A stretch of 16,788 bases of DNA, taken from assembly GCA_027065245.1 (NCBI GenBank), contig JAMOOS010000068.1, positions 1 through 16,788 on the forward strand, given 5' to 3'. Made by a program: the position numbers and the translations under genes. The notes under the pieces were generated by a model. That model ran no database searches and was not told the origin of the DNA. It saw nothing but the letters and a program-made list of their open reading frames with translations. Shown here piece after piece: positions 7,148-15,238 of this stretch (within the stretch, counting starts at the first letter, position 1; every line of letters starts with the position of its first letter). Source of the DNA: Desulfuromonadaceae bacterium. Lineage in GTDB: Bacteria > Desulfobacterota > Desulfuromonadia > Desulfuromonadales > Desulfuromonadaceae.

Positions 7148-8035
7148 ATGTGGACGAGAAAACGACTGGTTGTGCTGATTACGTGTATGTTCCTGGCGTT
7201 GTTGGTTGTCGCCTGCTCCAAGCGCGACGACAAGGCGACCTCCGCTGAAGTCACTCCCATAGAAGATGCGCAGTCGCAAACGGATACGGAGGTTGGCGTT
7301 TCTCCGGCGGCTGGTGGCGAAGAGGGGGATGTTGGTGAGGAGTGTAAAGAACATGAATATGTGTTGTCACCGGGCTTTAGTGGAGAGCTTCAATTTCATA
7401 TAAAGTTGCCGTTCCATACTTGTGCTGCCTTGAACGAGGATGAGATTGGCGTAGAGGATTTGTCGATCTCTAAAGATCTGTCTTATTGGAAAAAAATTGG
7501 CGTTATTTTCACCTGTGAACCATGTGAACTGGACGTAGTGACTGAAACGATTTCTCTGTGGGGAATCCGTTACCCGCAGGAGTTGCTCGATCAGTACTAT
7601 GAAAGACGTAAACCGGATAAAACTCGTTATATTGCCATCAATGACGTTGTTTTTGGCAACAAGGTGGTAGCAACAGCACTTTCCAACCCTGATGAGGGTG
7701 TGTGTGTGATTACGCGTATTGGCGAATATCGTACTGCGCGTGAAGTCGGTAATATTGATGCCAACACCATGGAGGAGATGCTCAATGGTGACATGAGTAT
7801 AGTAAGAAATGGTATTGAATTGCAGCTGGAACAATTAGAGCTGTCGCAATTGAGTTATTATGTTACGCTTAATATAGCTGTTACTCTGCCGTCCAGCAAT
7901 AATGAATTAAATAATGGCTGTGATAACTATATGTATATCAATGGAAAGAAAGTATTGTTACGCATTTTCTTTGATCCTGATGGCGACAGGATGTTTCACA
8001 TCACCGGTCCATGGGAAACGGAGTATTGTGAGTAA
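7148..8035 (+). CDS. Putative outer-membrane lipoprotein, unrecognised family
   Basis: I do not recognise this 295-aa protein. The N-terminus has a basic start (WTRKR), a hydrophobic stretch and a lipobox VVAC with the lipidated cysteine at C23. The residue after it is Ser, not Asp, which favours Lol transport to the outer membrane in a Gram-negative cell. An acidic, Ser/Thr-rich linker follows (about 24-65), then a mainly beta-looking domain with seven further cysteines, including FTCEPC. I chose the ATG at 7148 because GGAGG lies 8 nt upstream and it gives a proper signal peptide; the frame is open 12 codons further upstream. The gene is visibly richer in A+T and uses more AT-ending codons than its neighbours, suggesting acquisition by transfer or relaxed selection. 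It stands alone on the plus strand. Lipoprotein export is well supported; the function is unknown. Confidence 0.8.
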   Translation: MWTRKRLVVLITCMFLALLVVACSKRDDKATSAEVTPIEDAQSQTDTEVGVSPAAGGEEGDVGEECKEHEYVLSPGFSGELQFHIKLPFHTCAALNEDEIGVEDLSISKDLSYWKKIGVIFTCEPCELDVVTETISLWGIRYPQELLDQYYERRKPDKTRYIAINDVVFGNKVVATALSNPDEGVCVITRIGEYRTAREVGNIDANTMEEMLNGDMSIVRNGIELQLEQLELSQLSYYVTLNIAVTLPSSNNELNNGCDNYMYINGKKVLLRIFFDPDGDRMFHITGPWETEYCE

Positions 8036-8407
8036 ATAGTAATATGCGCCGCAATCGTTGTGCTGGTAACATATTTCGATTATGCCAGCTGGTATTGCTG
8101 CATATTGATTTATGGCTCGTGGGCAACCTGAATCAGTAAAGTCTTTATCAGCATTGTCCTTCTCGGGTATGGGTTGATAGTTTATGTACAAACCATCTTA
8201 CCCATCCCGGAAAGATAATGCTCTATTTTTTAGCGCCTGCTAACCACAGATTCTGCGGAGGAGGCATTTTTATTTAGTTGTCAATAAGACTTGTCTGTTA
8301 ATCTGCGTGTCCAAATATTGCTTGCGCAGAGGGATTTTTTATGCAGATTGGTGGGGAAATCGTTGTCAAAATAATGGTAACGATTACAGTGAGATGTCCG
8401 GTTGATT
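8036..8407. other. A+T-rich spacer between convergent genes, no gene seen
   Basis: This 372-nt stretch lies between the lipoprotein stop and the methyltransferase stop. I see no convincing gene. It contains a possible plus-strand terminator (8235-8275) and a second hairpin (AATCGTTGTC 8358-8367 with GGTAACGATT 8376-8385, fully paired only if G-U pairs are allowed on the plus strand) without a U-tract. Base composition resembles the lipoprotein gene, so the two may have arrived together. Confidence 0.4.
8235..8275 (+). terminator. Possible terminator downstream of the lipoprotein gene
   Basis: An interrupted hairpin joins GCCT (8235-8238) with AGGC (8262-8265) and CCACAG (8244-8249) with CTGCGG (8253-8258, one mismatch), followed by ATTTTTATTT. 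It lies about 200 nt after the lipoprotein stop. The stem is imperfect, so this is tentative. Confidence 0.3.
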
Positions 8408-9051
8408 CTATTTTTTAAGCGCTTTGATAACCACGAACCCGCCTGCCGTGGGGTCGGTGCAGTTGTGGATGCGCCCGGCGGCTGGTTGTCCGGCCAGCAG
8501 GGTGTGGCAGTTGGCGGTCGGGGTGAGGGCGGCGTGGCGCAGGTGGTGTTCCATTGTGGCGCAGGTAAGGAATCTGGCGTCGCGGTAGAAGCGGCTGTGG
8601 CGCTGGCGTTGCTGATATTCACGCCCGAGTTGGCTGGCGGCGTTGATGAAGCCCACTACCACGCTGCCGCCGGGGCGCAGCAGACGCCGTGCTTCGCTGA
8701 ACGCGGCACCGACATCGGTGAAAAAGCACACACAGGTTATCATGACGATAACGTCAAAGCTGGCGCTGGCAAAGGGCAGCCGTTCCGCCGCCGCCTGACA
8801 TACCTCAATACCGCGCCGCTGTGCCCGCGCCAGCATGGCGGCGCTGATATCCACGCCAATGTTAATGCCCAGCGGCGCGGCAAATAGCCCACTGCCCACG
8901 CCCACTTCCAGCGTCGTTCGCGGTGACGGCGGCAACATCTGGCGCAGCGCCGCCAGTTCGGCGTGGTAGATGTCGCGGTGTTCGACGAACCAGCGCTCGT
9001 ATTCTTCCACATGGCGGTCAAACGGCTGGTCATGGCTATCTGCGGCACACA

Positions 9052-9052
<1 letters not shown>
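8408..9052 (-). CDS. Class I SAM-dependent methyltransferase, UbiE-like fold
   Basis: The 214-aa protein has a Rossmann-like methyltransferase domain. Motif I is LEVGVGSG (about 48-55), the acidic end of strand beta2 is GVDIS (66-70), and the post-I region continues with AERLPFASASFDVIV (about 89-103) and LLRPGGS (124-130), the usual Methyltransf_11/COG2226 layout. The substrate cannot be read from sequence: quinone, small-molecule and protein substrates all occur in this family. The ATG at 9052 shares its A with the TGA of the upstream PilT gene (TGATG), so translation is probably coupled. This suggests a role tied to the PilT genes, for example modifying a pilus component, but that is inference. 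It is the last gene of the minus-strand run, and no clear terminator was found after it. Confidence 0.85.
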
Positions 9053-10113
<1,061 letters not shown>

Positions 10114-10137
10114 TAATCTTGTCCTTCCACCACAATG

Positions 10138-11475
10138 CTAAAACTGCTGCTCGGGCTGATACTCTTTGAACGGCGTCTTGTTGGTCGCTTCAAACCACGC
10201 CTCGCTGCCGTCGATAACGCCGTCGCTCACCAGCCGGTGCAGCGAATCCTCCAACTGACACATTCCCTGGTCGCGGTTGATCTGTATCATGGTGGGCAGC
10301 TGGAACATGCGATCCTCGCGGATGAGGTTGGCGATGGCGCTGTTGTTGAACATCACTTCCAGCGCCAGAGCGCGTCCGTCACCGTCGGCGCGGGGAATAA
10401 GGCGCTGGCAGATGATGCCGCGGATCGATTCGCTGATCATGGAGCGGATCTGCCCCTGCTGGTCGGCGGGGAACAGATCGAGAATACGGCTGATGGTCTG
10501 GGCGGCGCCGGTGGTATGCAGGGTGGCGAACACCAGATGACCGGTTTCCGCCGCCGAGATGGCCAAAGTGGCGGTTTCGCGGTCGCGCAGTTCGCCGATC
10601 ATGATGATGTCCGGATCTTCGCGCAAAGCGGCGCGTAAAGCGTTGGCGAAACTATCGGTGTGAGTACCCACCTGACGCTGGCTTATGTGTGCCTGTGCCG
10701 CGGTAAACACGTATTCGATGGGGTCTTCCATGGTGATGATGTGTTCGGCGCGGTTCTGGTTGATAAGCTCGATCATGGCCGCCATGGTGGTGGTTTTGCC
10801 GCAGCCGCTCGGCCCGGCGATGAGTACCAGCCCCTGATTGTATTCAGTGAGCTGCTTTAAGCTGTCGGGCAGACCCAGTTGCTCAAATGTGGGTACCTGA
10901 CGGCTGACTAAGCGGAAGGCGCCGTCCCAGCCGCGGCTTTGGCGGGCAAAACAGCTGCGGCAGCGGCCCACGCCGGGCACATCGCAGCAGGTATCCAGCG
11001 CCAGATCGCTTTTGAGCGCGTCTTTCTGGGCACCGTCGAGGATGCCGAACAGCAGTTCTTCGCTCTCGCGTGCCGACAGGGGCGGGCGTTTCAGCGCCTG
11101 CAGGGCACCGTTGCAGCGGATAAGCGGCGGCGCACCGGCGTTGATGTGCAGATCGGAGGCGCCACGTTCAAGAGCGTAGGCCAGATAATGCTCCAGCCGG
11201 GTGAACGCGGCGATATTGTCGGGGGTGGCGGCAGCGGCGGGCGGCGGTGGATTGGCACTGCCGGTTGACGCTGCTGATTTTGCGACCGTCTGTTCAAAAC
11301 GCTGGCGGATAGCGGCGACATTTTCCTCACTCAGTACCCGTGCCCGTACCAGCAGTTGCGCCAGATCGAATTCGGGATGAGCATCCACATAAGCCTTGGC
11401 CTTGGCCAGCAGTTCGGCGTTGGCAAGCTTGTTGTGCAGCACCACTTTTTCTACAAACAGGTCGAACGTAGTCAT
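10138..11475 (-). CDS. PilT-family ATPase with N-terminal extension and four-cysteine cluster
   Basis: The 445-aa PilT-like ATPase has a roughly 90-residue N-terminal extension: an alpha-helical part (1-68) and a Pro/Ala-rich linker (about 72-86). The normal PilT core starts near ALERGASDLHI (101-111). Walker A is GPSGCGKT (221-228), Walker B is IIMIGELRD (290-298), and the His box is ATLHTTGA (317-324). ALRAALREDPD before Walker B is intact, unlike in the neighbouring paralogue. In the N-terminal domain, where PilT normally reads about DFAYxxPGxxRFRVN, this protein has DTCCDVPGVGRCRSC, placing C163, C164, C172 and C175 together. Such a cluster could bind a metal or Fe-S centre or act as a thiol switch; this is not known. 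GGAGG precedes the ATG at 11475. It is likely a retraction-type ATPase, but its specific role is unassigned. Confidence 0.92.
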   Translation of the reverse strand: MTTFDLFVEKVVLHNKLANAELLAKAKAYVDAHPEFDLAQLLVRARVLSEENVAAIRQRFEQTVAKSAASTGSANPPPPAAAATPDNIAAFTRLEHYLAYALERGASDLHINAGAPPLIRCNGALQALKRPPLSARESEELLFGILDGAQKDALKSDLALDTCCDVPGVGRCRSCFARQSRGWDGAFRLVSRQVPTFEQLGLPDSLKQLTEYNQGLVLIAGPSGCGKTTTMAAMIELINQNRAEHIITMEDPIEYVFTAAQAHISQRQVGTHTDSFANALRAALREDPDIIMIGELRDRETATLAISAAETGHLVFATLHTTGAAQTISRILDLFPADQQGQIRSMISESIRGIICQRLIPRADGDGRALALEVMFNNSAIANLIREDRMFQLPTMIQINRDQGMCQLEDSLHRLVSDGVIDGSEAWFEATNKTPFKEYQPEQQF

Positions 11476-11492
11476 GGCGTAACCTCCGAAAA

Positions 11493-11846
11493 TTAAACGT
11501 CCATGTCCAGTTGCTTGCCCTGTTCGTCACCCTGCTGGTTCTGCTGCAGCATCCAGTGGCCGAGGCTGCCGATATCCTCGCCGTTGCAGTTTACCTCGTT
11601 GGCGGGAAGGATAATCTCGATTTCATCGCGGCTTACATTGATAAACCCGGCGTGGAGCAGGTGGTTGCCGCTCTGGCGTTCCCACACCCGCGCGCCGGTT
11701 ACGGCGATGAACTGGCGCGCCTCGCACACCATATCGGTAAGGCGCGTCCCTTTTTTGACGTATACCCGACCAACCACCCGGTAATTGTGGGTGAGGATTA
11801 CCACCTTCATCATTTTGTTCGGTTCCCGTCCAACACTTAAACTCAT
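11493..11846 (-). CDS. Small conserved-looking protein upstream of pilT genes (possibly DUF6812)
   Basis: This 117-aa cytoplasmic protein has no signal peptide or membrane segment. Residues 13-84 look like a compact beta-rich domain: KVVILTHNYRVVGRVYV, then KGTRLTD, FIAVTGARVW and DEIEIILP. This resembles my memory of DUF6812, short proteins found near PilT-type genes in delta-proteobacterial lineages; I could not check it. The tail from about 85 is hydrophilic and Gln-rich. AGGAG sits 9 nt before the ATG at 11846. The stop is 17 nt before the first PilT gene, so it probably heads that operon, or continues the hem operon 55 nt upstream. Its function is unknown; context suggests a partner or regulator of the PilT ATPases. 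Confidence 0.75.
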   Translation of the reverse strand: MSLSVGREPNKMMKVVILTHNYRVVGRVYVKKGTRLTDMVCEARQFIAVTGARVWERQSGNHLLHAGFINVSRDEIEIILPANEVNCNGEDIGSLGHWMLQQNQQGDEQGKQLDMDV

Positions 11847-11901
11847 GACTTTGATCTCCTGTGGGCAGTGTAAATCGGCGCTGTGACAGTAATAGTAGCA
11901 G

Positions 11902-12864
11902 TTAATCAGTATAACGTAAAACCAGGTTTTTTAATGCCACAATAAAATCGTCTTTAGCGTTCAGCGCGGCACAGCGGCCAAACCACGTTACGCCGTGGCT
12001 GTCGGCGTGGGCGGCAAATTCGTGATCTATTTCCACTAGGGTTTCAATGTGGTCAGAGACAAACGATACCGGCACCAGCAGCAGGGCGCGGCGCTCGTCA
12101 CCGGCGGCGGCGATGAGATCGAGGGTGTCGGGACTCATCCAGCGCACCGGGCCGCTGCGACTCTGGAAGCCGAGCTGATGATCGTGCTCGCCCAGGCGTT
12201 CCATCACCCCGGCCACGGTGGCGCGCACATGGTCGAGGTAGGGATCGCCATTGTCGATACACTTTTGCGGCAGGGCGTGGGCGGAAAAGATGATGCGCAA
12301 TCGCTGCCGCTCGCTGGCGGGCACACTCTCTATACCATCCTGTACCCGTGCCGCCAGCGCGTCGAGATATTCGGGGTGGTCGTGCCAGTGCTCAATAAAG
12401 GTGCAGGCGAGTTCAGGGTAATGTGCCGCTACGGCGCGGTTGAAGTCGTTGATGCTGCTGCCGGTGGTGGCGGCGGTATAGTGGGGATACATGGAGAGGA
12501 TTACCGCCGTAGCTATCTTGTCGCGCCGCAGTTGTTTTACCACCTCGGCGGCGCGGGGGCTGGTGTAACGCATGGCCACGTAGCCACGCCAGTGGCGGCC
12601 TAAGGCGGCGGCGGTTTGTTCCGCCTGGGCGCGGGTAAATTGCAGCAACGGTGATTTGCCACCCATCAGGCGGTAGTTTTCTCGTACCGTTTTAGCGCGA
12701 AAGTGGGCGATAACCCGCGCCAGTGCCGGTTGCAGCAGCGCCGGCAGCGGCAGACGGATCAACTCGCGGTCGGCAAACAGGCGGTACAAAAACGGTTCTA
12801 CCTCGTCCAGCGAGGCGGGGCCGCCCATGTTCAGCAGCACCAGCGCGGTGGTCGGTTGTGGCAT
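11902..12864 (-). CDS. hemH: Ferrochelatase (proto- or coproporphyrin type)
   Basis: Inserts Fe2+ into protoporphyrin IX, or into coproporphyrin III if it belongs to the CpfC group. The 320-aa length is usual. Family motifs are LLNMGGP at the N-terminus, SAHALP with catalytic H196, GFQSRSGP (232-239), and VSFVSDHIETL with E274. I chose the ATG at 12864 because the product then starts directly before LVLLNMGGP and GGAGG lies just upstream; the frame is open to 12903, but that part runs through a terminator hairpin. It follows hemE by 86 nt, a gap that holds this hairpin and leaves only 16 nt from the U-tract to the start codon. Copro versus proto specificity cannot be decided here. Confidence 0.95.
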   Translation of the reverse strand: MPQPTTALVLLNMGGPASLDEVEPFLYRLFADRELIRLPLPALLQPALARVIAHFRAKTVRENYRLMGGKSPLLQFTRAQAEQTAAALGRHWRGYVAMRYTSPRAAEVVKQLRRDKIATAVILSMYPHYTAATTGSSINDFNRAVAAHYPELACTFIEHWHDHPEYLDALAARVQDGIESVPASERQRLRIIFSAHALPQKCIDNGDPYLDHVRATVAGVMERLGEHDHQLGFQSRSGPVRWMSPDTLDLIAAAGDERRALLLVPVSFVSDHIETLVEIDHEFAAHADSHGVTWFGRCAALNAKDDFIVALKNLVLRYTD

Positions 12865-12880
12865 TTGTCCTCCGGTGAAT

Positions 12881-12916
12881 AAAAAACAGGGCGTTACCAT
12901 CACGGTAACGCCCTGT
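12881..12916 (-). terminator. Intrinsic terminator between hemE and hemH
   Basis: Read on the minus strand, ACAGGGCGTTACC (12916-12904) and GGTAACGCCCTGT (12898-12886) form a perfect 13-bp stem around a 5-nt loop, and the run of T continues (12886-12881). It lies 34 nt after the hemE stop. There is no T-run on the plus strand after the hairpin, so the orientation is clear. Because hemH begins 16 nt further on, this may act as an attenuator rather than a simple operon end. Confidence 0.85.
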
Positions 12917-12950
12917 ATTATTGTCTACAACACACTGTTGGCGCAATCGG

Positions 12951-13985
12951 TTATTTGCTGCCCAGGCGGTGTACCGTTTCCACCATAAAGATGGCGTTTT
13001 GCGGATCTACCTGCGGGGTTATGCCGTGGCCGAGATTAAAGATAAAACCGGGGCGGTCGGCGTTTTCGCGCAGGATACGGGCAATCTCCGCTTCGATAAC
13101 CGCCTGCGGCGCGTACAGTACCGACGGATCGAGGTTGCCCTGTACCGCTACATCGTCGCCGAGAATGTCACGCGCTTTGCCCAGGGAGATGTGCCAGTCG
13201 AGGCCGATCACATCGCTGTCAGCCTGTTTTACCAGTTCCAGCATGGTGCCGCTGCCTTTGACAAAGTAGATAATCGGTACCCCTTTGCCCTTCAGTTTGG
13301 CAATGAGTTTGCTGCTGTAGGGGAGGATGTACTTTTCAAAATCGTGGGGCGATACCAGCCCGCCCCAGGTGTCAAATACCTGAATAGTCTGCGCGCCGGC
13401 GTCAATCTGCATGTTGAGGTAGTTGGCCGACATGGCCGTTACCTTTTCCATCAGCGCGTGATACAGCTGCGGATCGCCGTACATCATCTTTTTCAGCTCG
13501 GCAAAATCCTTACTGCCTTTGCCTTCCACCATGTAGCATGCCAGGGTAAACGGCGCGCCGCCAAAGCCGATTACCGGCACCCGCCCGTCAAGCTGGCGGC
13601 GCAGCCCGGCGAGAATCTGCGGCACATACGGTACCGCTGCCGCCATATTCTCCGGCACCGTCAAAGCGTCTACATCGGCGGCGCTGCGCACCGGGTTGGC
13701 AAACACCGGCCCGGGCATAAAATCAAGCTTGAGCCCCATGGGTTCCACCGGCGTGAGGATATCGGAAAACATGATGGCGGCGTCGACGCCGAGAATATCC
13801 ACCGGCTGCAGCGAAACCTCCACCGCCCGATCCACATCCTTGCACAAATCGAGAAAAGTGCCCGCCCCCTGGGCGCGCACGGCACGGTACTGGGGCAGAT
13901 AACGCCCGGCCTGGCGCATCAGCCATACCGGCACACAATCGACAGGTTGTCCCCAGCAGGCTTTGAGAAAGTTGTATTCGCTCAT
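12951..13985 (-). CDS. hemE: Uroporphyrinogen III decarboxylase
   Basis: Removes four carboxyl groups from uroporphyrinogen III to give coproporphyrinogen III, the branch substrate for both the protoporphyrin and coproporphyrin routes. The 344-aa length is normal. The signature RQAGRYLPQYR (24-34) supplies the substrate-binding arginines; the catalytic Asp is D75 in FSDILTP; and the second signature GFGGAPFTL is present, followed by the C-terminal GHGITPQVDP. I chose the ATG at 13985, which gives the normal N-terminus and has AAGGA 7 nt upstream; the frame is open to 14084, but that region belongs to the radical SAM gene. It lies 26 nt after the radical SAM gene, so the two are probably cotranscribed, and is followed by a strong terminator hairpin. 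Confidence 0.97.
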   Translation of the reverse strand: MSEYNFLKACWGQPVDCVPVWLMRQAGRYLPQYRAVRAQGAGTFLDLCKDVDRAVEVSLQPVDILGVDAAIMFSDILTPVEPMGLKLDFMPGPVFANPVRSAADVDALTVPENMAAAVPYVPQILAGLRRQLDGRVPVIGFGGAPFTLACYMVEGKGSKDFAELKKMMYGDPQLYHALMEKVTAMSANYLNMQIDAGAQTIQVFDTWGGLVSPHDFEKYILPYSSKLIAKLKGKGVPIIYFVKGSGTMLELVKQADSDVIGLDWHISLGKARDILGDDVAVQGNLDPSVLYAPQAVIEAEIARILRENADRPGFIFNLGHGITPQVDPQNAIFMVETVHRLGSK

Positions 13986-14011
13986 ATTTTTATCCTTTTT
14001 GTTGATGTTTT

Positions 14012-15124
14012 CTATGTCGTCTTGTTGTCGCTGGCCGCTTGTCGTTCCAGCCGCCGCCGGGTTTTGGCCGGGATGTAGTTGCAAAATGGCTCTTCGGCCA
14101 TGTAGTCGCCGTAGACGGCGTCGGCGCGGGCGCGGCAGCCGCCGCAGACGCCGATGTACTCACATTCACCGCACTTGCCCTTGTAGCTGGCAAAATCGCG
14201 CAAATCGTTGAACACCTTGGAGTTGAACCATAAATCGCGAAACGACTGCTCTTTTACGTTGCCCACCGACGAGTGGAAGTAAGAACACGGCTTCAGGTTG
14301 CCGAAGCAATCGATAAGGCAGATACTCTGGGCGGCAATACATCCTTTGCCGCCGCCGGTGGAAAAGGTGAGGCTGCGCCGTTCAAACTCTATCCCTTCCT
14401 CCTTGGCTTTCTGCGGCACAATTCGGTAGTAATGGGGGGCGCAGGTGGGGCGCATGAGAATATCGTCCTCGTGTTTTTCCTGCTCGTAGTGCCACGAGAG
14501 AATCTCCTCATAATCATCTTTGGATATCAGCTCGTTCATAATCTCCTCGCCACGGCCGGTGGGGACAATCATAAACATGTACCACGCCGTGGCGCCCAGC
14601 CCCTTGGCCACCTTGAAGGTGTTGGCAATATCGTGCTGATTGCGCTTGGTAAACGACGAGTTGATGAGAAACTTTATGCCGTTGCGTTTTAGTGTGGCGG
14701 CGGCACGCACTACGCCGTCAAAAGCGCCGGGACACTGGCGGAAATTGTCGTGCACTTCGGCGGTGGAGCCGTCCAGCGACAGCGACACCATTTTGATATC
14801 GGCGTCGCGCATCTGGGCGCATACTTCATCGGTAATAAGGGTGCCGTTGGTGGCGATACACATGCGCAGCCCCTGTTTGGTGCCGTAGCGGGCGATGTCG
14901 AACAGGTCGGGACGCATCAGCGGTTCCCCGCCGGAGAGCACCAGTACCGGCTTGGATACCGCGCAGATATCGTCGATGAGTTTATAGGCTTCCTCGGTGG
15001 TAAAATCCCCCGTGGCCGCTTCCATATCGGAGGAGCAGCGGCAGTGGACGCAGGACAGGTTGCAGCGGCGCGTGGTTTCCCAGGCGATCCATTTGGGGAT
15101 ATATTTTTCTTTCGATTGTGCCAT
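14012..15124 (-). CDS. Radical SAM/SPASM protein, AhbD-like (coproheme to heme b)
   Basis: The 370-aa radical SAM enzyme has the cluster motif C-x3-C-x2-C at C21, C25 and C28 (plus C30), GGEP at 65-68, and a C-terminal SPASM-type cysteine set (C262, C269, C273, C280, C318, C321, C327, C330, C348) for auxiliary Fe-S clusters. The opening WIAWETTRRCNLSCVHCR and the overall pattern resemble AhbD/NirJ-type heme enzymes. AhbD decarboxylates two propionates of Fe-coproporphyrin III to vinyls, giving heme b in the siroheme-dependent route. The ATG at 15124 has GGAGAG upstream and starts just before the family domain; the open frame to 15196 is not family-like. Position 26 nt upstream of hemE supports a heme role. 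Other SPASM maturases (peptide modification) remain possible; no precursor peptide was seen. Confidence 0.8.
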   Translation of the reverse strand: MAQSKEKYIPKWIAWETTRRCNLSCVHCRCSSDMEAATGDFTTEEAYKLIDDICAVSKPVLVLSGGEPLMRPDLFDIARYGTKQGLRMCIATNGTLITDEVCAQMRDADIKMVSLSLDGSTAEVHDNFRQCPGAFDGVVRAAATLKRNGIKFLINSSFTKRNQHDIANTFKVAKGLGATAWYMFMIVPTGRGEEIMNELISKDDYEEILSWHYEQEKHEDDILMRPTCAPHYYRIVPQKAKEEGIEFERRSLTFSTGGGKGCIAAQSICLIDCFGNLKPCSYFHSSVGNVKEQSFRDLWFNSKVFNDLRDFASYKGKCGECEYIGVCGGCRARADAVYGDYMAEEPFCNYIPAKTRRRLERQAASDNKTT

Positions 15125-15191
15125 GTGGTTGGTCTCTCCTCGCTGTTTGAGTCGGCAATTGCGGCAGATGACGCCACAAACATGACCTGCA

Positions 15192-15220
15192 ACCATACTC
15201 TATATGTATCGTGCTGGCAA
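15192..15220 (-). promoter_or_regulatory. Predicted promoter for the radical SAM-hemE transcript
   Basis: On the minus strand, TTGCCA (15220-15215) and TATGGT (15197-15192) are spaced by 17 nt, in the 114-nt gap between the MFS stop and the radical SAM start, about 68 nt before the ATG at 15124. The -35 box is good and the -10 box is weak. Confidence 0.35.
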
Positions 15221-15238
15221 GGGTGACGCGGTCATTTA

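Noticed and set aside
7958..8191. Small minus-strand frame overlapping the end of the lipoprotein gene
   Set aside because: It starts only with TTG, lacks a ribosome binding site, resembles nothing known to me, and overlaps the lipoprotein coding region.
8358..8385. Hairpin as terminator of the methyltransferase gene
   Set aside because: The stem pairs fully only in plus-strand RNA through G-U pairs; on the minus strand it has mismatches and no U-tract.
12921..14078. Plus-strand open frame of about 385 codons opposite hemE
   Set aside because: It is a shadow of hemE: composition is rich in His/Arg/Val typical of reverse-complement frames, with no motif or start signal.
14012..15124. Radical SAM/SPASM protein as a RiPP maturase
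   Set aside because: No short Cys- or Gly-rich precursor gene was found nearby, and neighbouring hemE/hemH plus the AhbD-like opening favour a heme role, though this is not excluded.
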